In this document: piece after piece, positions 25,719-33,308 of the stretch
How the letters are laid out: every line of letters starts with the position of its first letter
Numbering within the stretch: position 1 is the stretch's first letter
Source: JBBDYG01 sp040901765
GTDB lineage: Bacteria > Planctomycetota > Planctomycetia > Pirellulales > Lacipirellulaceae
Assembly: GCA_040901765.1 (NCBI GenBank)
Contig: JBBDYG010000019.1
Coordinates: 136,264-200,263, forward strand
Direction: 5' to 3'
Length of the DNA stretch: 64,000 nucleotides
The notes under the pieces: generated by a model
Told to the model about the DNA's origin: nothing
Database searches by the model: none
Seen by the model: only the letters and a program-made list of their open reading frames with translations
Made by a program: the position numbers and the translations under genes

Positions 25719-26489
25719 ATGGCAATGCCACCCTCTCCTGCCCTATCCGTCGTTCTCCCCTGTTACAACGAAGCGCAAGGCCTGGAATCGCTCCTCAAGC
25801 GGTTTGCCGCGTCGTGCGGTGGGACGGCGTTCGAGTTGATCCTGGTGGACAACGGCTCGGTCGATGACACGCAGCGCGTGCTCGCGCGGTTGTTGCCGCA
25901 GTTTCCGTTTGCCCGCTCCGTGCGAATCGAAAAGAACCAGGGCTATGGCCACGGAATCTGGACCGGCCTGCAAGCCGCAACCGGCGAGGTGCTCGCGTGG
26001 TCGCATGCCGACTTGCAGACCGATCCCGCCGATGTTTTCCGCGCCTGGCGAATCTACCGTGCATCGGCTGCGCCCGAGCGGACGGTGGTGAAAGGCAATC
26101 GAAATGGGCGAAAGCTTTCGGAGCGCGTCGTCAGTTGGGGAATGCAGACGCTCGCAACACTGCTATTGCGAACTCGGCTGACGGAGATCAACGCGCAACC
26201 GAAGATGTTTCATCGTGACCTGCTGGCGTGCTTATCGAACCCGCCCGTCGATCTGAACTTCGATCTCTATGTGCTGTACGCCGCGCGGAAGTGCGGTTGG
26301 CATTTGGCCGGTTTCCCAGTCGCATTTCCACCACGGCAGCATGGCCATTCAAGCTGGGCCACAAGTTGGCGGTCAAAGGCCCGCACGATTGGCCGCTCGA
26401 TGAAGTACATCGTCCGGCTCGCGCGCGAGACGCCGCCAGCAACGCTAGCCCCGCCGACTGACATTGCACGGCGTCGGCCCGCGGCGTAG
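25719..26489 (+). CDS. Glycosyltransferase family 2 (dolichol-phosphate-mannose-synthase type)
   Basis: This 256-residue cytoplasmic enzyme has a GT-A fold: SVVLPCYNEAQGLESLL, the nucleotide-binding VDNGSVDDT, GYGHGIWTGLQAATGEV and HADLQTDP (the acidic DxD-like motif). It then has NRNGRKLSERVVSWGMQTLATLLL and the polyprenyl-phosphate-type segment INAQPKMFHRD. Family members transfer a sugar from a nucleotide sugar to polyprenyl phosphate, which a GtrA-type protein may then flip. No C-terminal membrane spans are present. Codon context and spacing suit a member of the surrounding glycan locus. Start is the ATG at 25719; a tandem heptamer repeat sits just before it. Confidence 0.88.
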   Translation: MAMPPSPALSVVLPCYNEAQGLESLLKRFAASCGGTAFELILVDNGSVDDTQRVLARLLPQFPFARSVRIEKNQGYGHGIWTGLQAATGEVLAWSHADLQTDPADVFRAWRIYRASAAPERTVVKGNRNGRKLSERVVSWGMQTLATLLLRTRLTEINAQPKMFHRDLLACLSNPPVDLNFDLYVLYAARKCGWHLAGFPVAFPPRQHGHSSWATSWRSKARTIGRSMKYIVRLARETPPATLAPPTDIARRRPAA

Positions 26490-26738
26490 GCTAGCTGCCT
26501 TCACTATCTTGACAGAAGGTCGCTGAGGCTCGCAACCAGCGATCAAGCGCCAGTGTCGAGACCACGGTCCCTTTTGCGGTTATTCCGCTGGAGAAATTGC
26601 GGGCGGAATATCGCGTCGACTTTGAGCAAATATGCTAGCTGCGGCCATCGAGTTTTCGTGAATTAGGTCGCAATTCCAAAACCGAAACGGTATAACGATG
26701 GTGGGGCAAGTATCTGGCAGCAATCCAGGAGATTTCCC

Positions 26739-27401
26739 ATGAAACGACTTATTGCCTGTGGGATCGGCCTTGCTTTTCTTTTAGACTCCGGTGTTTCAGC
26801 AGAATCGGAAGCGGAGCCGGAAGCGGTAACGATCCCGCTGGATCAAATCTGGGGCTATCGTTTGGCGGGGACAAAAAAAGTCCTAGAGCTTGATCCGCTG
26901 CCTAATGGACGCGACCCGTCCTTTAAGGATGCGTACTCCCGTTCGACTTTAGTCAAGATTGTTAGATATTTGTCAACCTATGTTCCAGACGGAAAGGCCG
27001 GTCCGGGGTTTGTTGTGGCTGGCTCTGGCAAAGAGGCGCTCGACCGTGCTTACTCGGTCTTTCAAGAGAAAGCCAAGCACGAGAAAGCCAAGCAGCCGAG
27101 CATACCGCGAGACACTGATCTGTCTTTGGTGTTCTACGCTTACACGGCTGGCTGCCCCCTTGAAATTGAGTCCGTCGAAAAGTCTGCCGGAAGCATTAGT
27201 GTGAAATATCGGTTCGTTGCTCGTGATGCGATACACGGATCTAATAGGTTTGCGATTATTCCGCTGGGACGATTAGAAGAAGGAACAGTTCAGGTGGACA
27301 TTGAGCAAATTCCAACGCACGATCCTAAAGTGGCAGAAGTCGTCCAGAGGGTGAGCGCCGAAAGATTGATTTGTGATTCGTTTTCGTTCGACGTGCGTTG
27401 A
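26739..27401 (+). CDS. Small exported protein of unknown function
   Basis: This 220-residue protein has a signal peptide (LIACGIGLAFLLDSGVSA) and a good ribosome-binding site, AGGAG about 7 bases before the ATG. The mature part has no motif I recognise; it looks like a mixed alpha/beta periplasmic domain. Its base composition is less GC-rich than that of the flanking glycan genes, as is that of the protease gene after it. The two may be one transferred unit. The next gene's start codon lies 12 bases after its stop. Confidence 0.6.
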   Translation: MKRLIACGIGLAFLLDSGVSAESEAEPEAVTIPLDQIWGYRLAGTKKVLELDPLPNGRDPSFKDAYSRSTLVKIVRYLSTYVPDGKAGPGFVVAGSGKEALDRAYSVFQEKAKHEKAKQPSIPRDTDLSLVFYAYTAGCPLEIESVEKSAGSISVKYRFVARDAIHGSNRFAIIPLGRLEEGTVQVDIEQIPTHDPKVAEVVQRVSAERLICDSFSFDVR

Positions 27402-27412
27402 AGGAGAATCCC

Positions 27413-27889
27413 ATGCGATACGCTCCCATTCTACTTGTTCTGACGGCGAACTCCGTATTAGCGGACGCACTTACTATAAGCCCCGATGGCATTGACTCCA
27501 AATCGACAGGTCTGACAGGTGCAGGGATCGAAATTGGCCAGCTTGAACCTGGTCGCTCAGCGAAGCCGGATTATGGCATTCCCCCCGAAGATGCCGCTTC
27601 TAATACTAATCCTGAGCAAGTTTACTTTCGCACGAGTATCGCGCAACCAAACGAAGCAAATGAGGAACATGCGACACTCGTCGCCGGAATGATGATTGGA
27701 GATGATTCTTTCGGCGGCGGAGCTTTTGAGGGAGTTGCACCTAGTGCGAAACTTCATTCGGTTGCTCTAGGAGCGGGTCTAGGGACGAGCTTCCAGCAGA
27801 CATCGACGTTATCTTCGGGCTGGCGGCTGACCAGTTGGCAAGGATTAGCGGACCTGATCCAAACGACCCAGGCCAGACGCGCCGGATGA
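27413..27889 (+). CDS. S8 serine protease, N-terminal part before a frameshift
   Basis: The start is the ATG at 27413, six bases after a clear AAGGAG. This part carries a signal peptide and the first half of a subtilisin-like catalytic domain: GAGIEIGQLEPG (where subtilases normally have the catalytic Asp, here Glu) and EEHATLVAGMM with the catalytic His. From about 27770 the frame stops resembling a subtilase and ends at 27889. The continuation is in the frame one base back (27835-29250). One base seems to be missing relative to an intact ancestor. This may be real inactivation or a sequencing/assembly error. Confidence 0.7.
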   Translation: MRYAPILLVLTANSVLADALTISPDGIDSKSTGLTGAGIEIGQLEPGRSAKPDYGIPPEDAASNTNPEQVYFRTSIAQPNEANEEHATLVAGMMIGDDSFGGGAFEGVAPSAKLHSVALGAGLGTSFQQTSTLSSGWRLTSWQGLADLIQTTQARRAG

Positions 27890-29250
27890 GAGCAATCAAT
27901 ATGAGCGCGAGCCGAGTCTTGCAAGGGATTCCCGGTGACGATATCGATGGAAACTCGCACATGACGCGGTTTGTTGACTGGTCCGCACGCGAACACGATG
28001 TCCTTTACGTCATAGCATGGGGTAACAATGATAGCCCGATCAAGAGAGCGCCGACAGACAATTTCAATGGTATGACGATTGCAGCTTCGCAACAAGTTGA
28101 CCCGATGAACGGCGACGACCAATTCAGAATGTTTGGAAGCATCAACAACCTCTTTGGACGCCCGACAGATGACCGTGAGCCAATCTCCTTGCTTGCACCG
28201 GGTCAGCCGGTTGCTGCGCTTGGTCTGAATAATATGATCACTTTTGATGCTCAAGGAACGAGCGCGGCGGCACCCCATGTGACGGGAACTGTCGCATTGT
28301 TGCAGCAGTTTGCACAACCAAAGGTGGACGCGGGAACTGATCCAGGTTGGGGTGCGAATTCGCAAAGACACGAAACAATGAAGGCCGTGATGATGAACTC
28401 TGCCGATAAATTGGCGGGCGTTCACGGCTCGACTCGAACAGTAGTGGACAATGTAGGGGATAGCTGGCTCCAATCGCCCGCCCACATAAGTAATATGGTG
28501 TCGCTCGACCCCTTGATCGGCGCTGGCCATCTGAATGCTCGCCGTTCGCTGCTCCAATATGAGTCCGGCGAGGTCGATCCGGGCATGGTACCATCAATCG
28601 CGTGGGACTATCACACCGTCGGCGACATGACCGAGTACATTTTCGACTCCGAGATCGGCGGCGGATACATCGCCGCGACCTTGGCATGGGATCGACGTGT
28701 GGAGAAAACTACCGGCGGCAACTACATGGAAGGGGACCAATTTGTGAATGAAGCAGCCGAAGATCGTCTTAACAATCTCGATCTTTATTTGATGCCAGCG
28801 AATTCCAATGATTTCATGGATGCCATTAGCTCGTCTATTTCCCCGGTGATGAACGTCGAACACATTTTCTTTAATATCGCGAGTCCGGGGCAATACAAAC
28901 TTGTTGTTCACAACAATCCCGTGGGAGGCATCGGCGACAATCAAGCGTATGCCCTCGCGTGGTGGTTCGGAAATCCATCCCCGCCCGGCGACTACAACGG
29001 CAACGGTTCGGTCGGTCCCGAAGACTACGACCTATGGCGAAGCAATTTCGGTTCAACGAGCAACCTTGCCGCGGACGGCAACGGCAACGACGTTATCGAT
29101 GCCGCCGATTACACGGTTTGGCGGGACCATCTTGGCGCCGGTGCCGGCAGTGGAACGGCAGCCGAAGTTCCTGAGCCGTCCAGCATGATTCTAGCTCTGA
29201 TAGCAATCCTGGCAGTTAAATTCCGGGGCGAATCCCTTAAGTTGTTTTAG
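27835..29250 (+). CDS. S8 serine protease, C-terminal part with dockerin-like repeats and PEP-CTERM tail
   Basis: This part continues the catalytic domain of the previous entry in another frame: AINMSASR, the oxyanion Asn in IAWGNND, and GTSAAAPHVTG with the catalytic Ser. A beta-rich domain follows. Two dockerin-like calcium loops come next (GDYNGNGSVGPEDYDLW and DGNGNDVIDAADYTVWRD). The end is a PEP-CTERM sorting signal, VPEPSSMILALIAI, with only a weak basic tail. The subtilase-like frame is already readable from about 27781, before the first ATG-like start, so this is not an independent gene. If intact, the product would be a secreted, surface-sorted protease. Confidence 0.7.
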   Translation: MARISGPDPNDPGQTRRMRAINMSASRVLQGIPGDDIDGNSHMTRFVDWSAREHDVLYVIAWGNNDSPIKRAPTDNFNGMTIAASQQVDPMNGDDQFRMFGSINNLFGRPTDDREPISLLAPGQPVAALGLNNMITFDAQGTSAAAPHVTGTVALLQQFAQPKVDAGTDPGWGANSQRHETMKAVMMNSADKLAGVHGSTRTVVDNVGDSWLQSPAHISNMVSLDPLIGAGHLNARRSLLQYESGEVDPGMVPSIAWDYHTVGDMTEYIFDSEIGGGYIAATLAWDRRVEKTTGGNYMEGDQFVNEAAEDRLNNLDLYLMPANSNDFMDAISSSISPVMNVEHIFFNIASPGQYKLVVHNNPVGGIGDNQAYALAWWFGNPSPPGDYNGNGSVGPEDYDLWRSNFGSTSNLAADGNGNDVIDAADYTVWRDHLGAGAGSGTAAEVPEPSSMILALIAILAVKFRGESLKLF

Positions 29251-29286
29251 CGCAATCATTAAGCAAACCCGCATTAGGACCGCCGC

Positions 29287-31476
29287 ATGGAAGCGACGCA
29301 GGCCATCCCCGTTTTTCTTGCGCTGGAGCCTGATCGCGCCACGACCGAGCAAATTCGGCGCTACAAGCGCCGGGTCGGGGAGCTGGTCGGAGATCAACTC
29401 TACCTCGATCACCCGCCCCATCTGACTTTCTTCCTGGCGGCGTTCGGCGATCTCGACGATGTCGTCGATCGGGCACGCCAAGTCGTGTGCGATCTGTGCG
29501 CGCCGTCGATCACATTGAACGGCTGGCACACCTTCTTCGACGACCCGCTGACCGGCTTTCATACGCTCGTGGTCGATTTCGCGGAAGCGGACCGCGAACG
29601 ATTGCGACAGATGCAATTGCGAATCGTCGATTCGCTTGGCCCGCATCGTGATGGTGCGGCTTCGCTCGACCGCATCCATGGTCGCTGGCCACACCTGAGC
29701 GGCCCCGAGCGAGTAGCGGCCGAGCAGCATGGTTTTCCGTACGTGGGTGCCGGTTGGCATCCCCATTTCACCGTCGCCTCGATTCGGCCCGACGATTGGC
29801 CGTCAGTTGAAAAGGAACTGTTGCGCGAAGCGCCCAGCGGTGCGATGGTTTGTCCGCGGATACAGGTTTATCAGTTGATCGACGACGAGCCGAAGCTCGT
29901 GGAATCGTTTGAACTGCCACACGCATCGGCGACTGGCCACACGATCAAACCGCAGCCGCTGAAAGACGACCTCGTCGCGGCGATGTGGACGGTCGTTGAC
30001 AGCCATGACTGGATTCTCTCCGCGACGCTCACGGGCAGCTTCTTGACCGACCAGACCTTGGCGGCGATTAGCGACATTGATCTGGTGGTAATCGTCGAGG
30101 AATTGAACGAACCGCGGTTCGATGGCTTGCAGCGGGAATTCACAGCAGCACTCACCCCGCCGCTTGCGGAGCGCGGGCTGAAGCTACGGATCAACGCGAC
30201 GCTGGGGCCGCGAAAGTTGAACGACGACGCGACCGCCGTGTTGCACCTCATGCTCTACTCGCGCGAGGCGCATCACCAGCACGCGATCAAAAGCCCGTTT
30301 ACGTGCCTTGACTGGCAACGCTCGATGGCGACCCGCAAGCGGTCGATGGCCGACGTTTACCCTGTCTTCGGATTGCAACCGCACCACTTTGTGAGCGCCC
30401 GCCGAGGGATTCGCGACTACCTGCACGATTTCGAACGGGGGGTCGTCTCGTATCGCGAGCTTGAATGCTCGCATGACAGCTGCACCGAGTCGCGGTGCGA
30501 AGAACCGATGACGACCCGGGACCGCTACGAGTATGCCTACCACGTGATGCGGTTCTTGATGCAGAACCTGCTGAAGCTCGTGCGTCGTTCCAACGAGGCC
30601 AGCGACGGCGCAGCCCTTGTCGAGGAATACTCGACTGTGTTCCCACAGGAAGCCACAGCCTACGCAAACCTGTTTCAAGAGCTACGGTGGCGGAAGACGC
30701 AGCGCGATTTCTCGACGCCCATCCCGCAGCTTGACGAGCGGCTGCGCTCGTTCGTCCTCGATTTTGAGTCGCAATTCCAAGTCGTATTCTCCGAGACAGC
30801 CATGCGGCACCTATTCTTTCGCCACGCCCCAACGCAGCTCAACTGCGGCGAGGGGGACGAACGCCGATTTCAAGGGCGTAGCGACCACGATATCGAGCCA
30901 ATCACGAGCGCGCAATTGGCGGAACTGATCGAGGCGATTGCCGACGTACCCGTCGACACTGTCTACTCCTCTCCCTTGCAGCGGTGCCACCAGACCGTCG
31001 AACAACTGGCACTTCAGGTTTCGTTTCCCGAAAGGATCGTCGATCCGCGGCTGACAGAAATTGATTACGGCCAGTGCGAAGGGCTAACCGTGACTGCGGC
31101 GCGCCGGCAACACGCGGAGTTGTTTGCCGAATGGGGACAAGGATTCGACCCGCGGTTTCCAGGGGGTGAAAACACGGCCGACGTGCTTGCGCGCGTGCAA
31201 GATTTTCTGCGAAGCTGTGCGGGGTGGGGAGACCCGCGCACAACCAGTGACCCGCGCACAACCTCGATCGTCTGCACGCACAACGTCCTGCTGCGGTGCT
31301 TGGTGGGCAAGGGATTGGGCGTGCCGCGACCCGAGTGGCATCGCATCGAAGTGCCTCATCTCGCGCCGATTTCGGTCGTACAAACCCGCGACTACGGATG
31401 GTTCGTGGATTTGGAAGAATCTGTCGAGTGCCGCCTGTTTGCGAATTTTCTGCACACCGCGCAGGAGGCAGCGTGA
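29287..31476 (+). CDS. Three-domain phosphoryl enzyme: 2H phosphoesterase + nucleotidyltransferase + histidine phosphatase
   Basis: This is a 729-residue cytoplasmic protein. Residues ~1-185 form a LigT/2H-type domain with both catalytic H-x-T motifs (H45-L-T47 and H160-F-T162). Residues ~225-320 form a minimal nucleotidyltransferase with GS at 250-251 and the D263-x-D265 pair. Residues ~330-500 are a helical region that may bind the nucleotidyltransferase substrate. Residues ~506-729 form a phosphoglycerate-mutase-like histidine phosphatase with R512-H513 (RHA instead of RHG), R566 and the second His in CTHN (H665). I know no characterised protein with this architecture. It overlaps the next gene by one base (TGATG), so it belongs with the sugar nucleotidyltransferase that follows. 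Confidence 0.82.
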   Translation: MEATQAIPVFLALEPDRATTEQIRRYKRRVGELVGDQLYLDHPPHLTFFLAAFGDLDDVVDRARQVVCDLCAPSITLNGWHTFFDDPLTGFHTLVVDFAEADRERLRQMQLRIVDSLGPHRDGAASLDRIHGRWPHLSGPERVAAEQHGFPYVGAGWHPHFTVASIRPDDWPSVEKELLREAPSGAMVCPRIQVYQLIDDEPKLVESFELPHASATGHTIKPQPLKDDLVAAMWTVVDSHDWILSATLTGSFLTDQTLAAISDIDLVVIVEELNEPRFDGLQREFTAALTPPLAERGLKLRINATLGPRKLNDDATAVLHLMLYSREAHHQHAIKSPFTCLDWQRSMATRKRSMADVYPVFGLQPHHFVSARRGIRDYLHDFERGVVSYRELECSHDSCTESRCEEPMTTRDRYEYAYHVMRFLMQNLLKLVRRSNEASDGAALVEEYSTVFPQEATAYANLFQELRWRKTQRDFSTPIPQLDERLRSFVLDFESQFQVVFSETAMRHLFFRHAPTQLNCGEGDERRFQGRSDHDIEPITSAQLAELIEAIADVPVDTVYSSPLQRCHQTVEQLALQVSFPERIVDPRLTEIDYGQCEGLTVTAARRQHAELFAEWGQGFDPRFPGGENTADVLARVQDFLRSCAGWGDPRTTSDPRTTSIVCTHNVLLRCLVGKGLGVPRPEWHRIEVPHLAPISVVQTRDYGWFVDLEESVECRLFANFLHTAQEAA
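31220..31265. repeat. Repeat-derived insert inside the histidine phosphatase domain
   Basis: GGGAGACCCGCGCACAACC is followed by a second copy of GACCCGCGCACAACC. The same sequence type (GTCGGGAGACCCGCGCAC) occurs in intergenic DNA at 40363-40381. In the protein it encodes the loop GWGDPRTTSDPRTTS. Confidence 0.6.
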
Positions 31477-32258
31477 TGCAGCTTGTCGTGCCAATGGCGG
31501 GCCTCGGGCAGCGGTTCAGCAGCGCCGGGTATGAAACGCCCAAGCCGCTGATTCCCGTGGATGGTGTGCCGATGGTGGTGCGGGCGGTGTGGGACTATCC
31601 CCCGACCGACCGGCGGGTGTTTGTCGTTCACGCGGAGCACTTGCGGCAGTTTCAGATCGACGACGTGCTGCGACACTATTTTCCCGACTGCCGCATCGTA
31701 ACAACCCCAGTCGTCACACAAGGCCAAGCTTGCACGGTGCGGCTGGCGGGCACGGAACTGGACCCGGACGATTCGGTCCTCGTCGCCGCCTGCGACAACT
31801 CACATCTGTACGACGAGCAAGAGTTCGAGCGGCTCACGAGCGAAGAACGGTACGACTGTTTGATCTGGACCTACCGCCACGATAGCCGCGTATTGCGTCG
31901 GCCCGAGGCACACGGTTGGGTTCGAACGCGGGGCGAAACCCGGGAGGCCGAATTTGTTTCCTGCAAACAGCCGGTCTCGCCAACGCCGATGGAAGACCAC
32001 GCGGTCTCCGGTTGCTTCTGGTTTCGCAGCGCGCGGCAGATGCTCGCGGCAATCGACGCACAAGTTGCGGCGGCGGATCGAGTGGGGCACGAGTTCTATT
32101 TGGATGTCACGCCAAACGTGCTGCTGCGGCAGGGAGCGCGGGTCGGCGTGTTTGAAGTGGAGAAATACATTGGCTGGGGAACGCCCGATGACTTGGAAGA
32201 CTACGAGCGGTGGGGCCGGTACTTCGCCAGCCGCGGTTGCGAGATGGTCCGAAGCTGA
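31476..32258 (+). CDS. Sugar-phosphate nucleotidyltransferase
   Basis: I start this 260-residue protein at the ATG at 31476, which overlaps the stop of the triple-domain gene. The nucleotidyltransferase signature is at the N terminus: VPMAGLGQRFSSAGYETPKPLIPV, split as the G-x-G-x-R loop and the PKPLIPV strand. Later VAACDNSHLY should hold the metal-binding Asp, and EKYIGWGTPDDLEDYERW is a typical C-terminal segment. The family joins NTP and a sugar or polyol phosphate to make an activated sugar. The substrate cannot be named, but the neighbouring epimerases point to an unusual sugar phosphate. It is translationally coupled to the upstream gene. Confidence 0.88.
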   Translation: MQLVVPMAGLGQRFSSAGYETPKPLIPVDGVPMVVRAVWDYPPTDRRVFVVHAEHLRQFQIDDVLRHYFPDCRIVTTPVVTQGQACTVRLAGTELDPDDSVLVAACDNSHLYDEQEFERLTSEERYDCLIWTYRHDSRVLRRPEAHGWVRTRGETREAEFVSCKQPVSPTPMEDHAVSGCFWFRSARQMLAAIDAQVAAADRVGHEFYLDVTPNVLLRQGARVGVFEVEKYIGWGTPDDLEDYERWGRYFASRGCEMVRS

Positions 32259-32691
32259 CGAAACCGGCCGGCAGTTGCGGCGGTTTTTGGTCGTCGGGCT
32301 ACTCTGCGTTGCGACCGACCTGTGCGTCTACGCGGCACTTTCCACCGGCCTAGCGTTGTCGGTTGCTTGGTCGAAAGCGATCTCCTACCTGGCCGGAGTC
32401 GCCGTCGGCTTTGCGCTCAACAAACGCTGGACGTTTCAGTCGTCGCGGCGGACGTGGACCGAGCCAGTCAGCTATCTGTTGCTGTACGCCGTAACGCTCG
32501 GAGTAAATGTCGGCTGCAACGCCTTGGTGCTCTCCTGGCTGGTCGATCAGAAAGCGATCGCGTTCCTGTTTGCGACCGGCGTGACGACGGTGATCAACTT
32601 TTTAGGCATGCGGCTGGTGACCTTTCGCAAGGGAATTGCCGACCGGAAATTGGCCGTTTGCGTCGAGGTCGCTAAGCCGCAAGCGGCGTGA
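32188..32691 (+). CDS. GtrA family membrane protein
   Basis: This short protein has four membrane spans: FLVVGLLCVATDLCVYAAL, then a span ending FALNKRWTFQS (the GtrA hallmark), a third with LLLYAVTLGVNVGCNALVL and a fourth ending MRLVTFR. The start is uncertain. The ATG at 32188 overlaps the upstream gene by 71 bases and adds ~29 non-conserved residues; a TTG at 32275 would begin right at the conserved part. GtrA proteins help move polyprenyl-linked sugars. This is the second GtrA in the locus, here without the epimerase domain. The last codons come from a copy of the GCTAAGCCGCAAGCGGCG element. Confidence 0.85.
   Translation: MTWKTTSGGAGTSPAAVARWSEADETGRQLRRFLVVGLLCVATDLCVYAALSTGLALSVAWSKAISYLAGVAVGFALNKRWTFQSSRRTWTEPVSYLLLYAVTLGVNVGCNALVLSWLVDQKAIAFLFATGVTTVINFLGMRLVTFRKGIADRKLAVCVEVAKPQAA
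32671..32688. repeat. Short palindromic element overlapping the GtrA stop region
   Basis: This exact copy of GCTAAGCCGCAAGCGGCG encodes the last residues (AKPQAA) of the GtrA protein and ends just before its stop codon. Confidence 0.6.
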
Positions 32692-32698
32692 GGGTGGT

Positions 32699-33304
32699 AT
32701 GCAATACATAGCACATCGAGTGAATACCGCGGCCAAACTGCGCGATACTCCTCCGGAGTATGGCGTCGAGCTTGACCTGCGCGATCGAGGGGACCGCTTG
32801 ATCCTCGAGCACGATCCGTTCGGCGACGGCGAGGATTTTGAAGAGTACTTGCAGCACTACAACCACGGTCTGCTGATTCTCAACATCAAGAGCGAGCGGA
32901 TCGAGCATCGCGTGCTCGAACTGGTCCGCCGAGCCAAGGTGCGAGACTACTTTTTTCTCGATTGTTCGTTCCCGATGATCCGTTCTCTAATCCGCGAGGG
33001 CGAGCGGCGAATCGCCGTGCGGTTTTCGGAGTTCGAGCCGGTCGAATCGGCGCTGGCACTCGCGGGGCAGATCGACTGGGTGTGGGTCGATTGTTTCACC
33101 CACATGCCGCTCGACGAGCGGACCTACCAACTGCTGAAGCAACATTTCAAGCTCTGTGCCGTGTCGCCCGAGCTACAGGGCCGCGACCCGGCGACGATTG
33201 CAAGTTATGCGCAAGATCTGATTCCGTTTCCAGTCGATGCGATCTGCACGAAGCGTCCCGACCTTTGGCAGGCGGCAAACAATCCTCTTCAGAAGGCGGG
33301 GTGA
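32699..33304 (+). CDS. Glycerophosphodiester phosphodiesterase-like protein
   Basis: I start this 201-residue protein at the ATG at 32699, eight bases after the GtrA stop. It shows a short version of the GDPD TIM barrel: IAHRVN at the N terminus (H-R), YGVELDLRD (E-x-D type pair), LILEHDPF (H-D) and later NIKSERIE and FFLDCSF. These fit the catalytic His pair and metal ligands of the family, but the protein is shorter than typical 240-300 residue enzymes. The usual role is to cleave glycerophosphodiesters; here it may act on a phospho-diester sugar or polyol of the surface glycan. There is no signal peptide, so it is probably cytoplasmic. Confidence 0.75.
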   Translation: MQYIAHRVNTAAKLRDTPPEYGVELDLRDRGDRLILEHDPFGDGEDFEEYLQHYNHGLLILNIKSERIEHRVLELVRRAKVRDYFFLDCSFPMIRSLIREGERRIAVRFSEFEPVESALALAGQIDWVWVDCFTHMPLDERTYQLLKQHFKLCAVSPELQGRDPATIASYAQDLIPFPVDAICTKRPDLWQAANNPLQKAG

Positions 33305-33308
33305 GCGC

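Noticed and set aside
27740..27900. Programmed ribosomal frameshift in the S8 protease
   Set aside because: No slippery heptamer or strong downstream structure is visible at the junction; a missing base is the simpler explanation.
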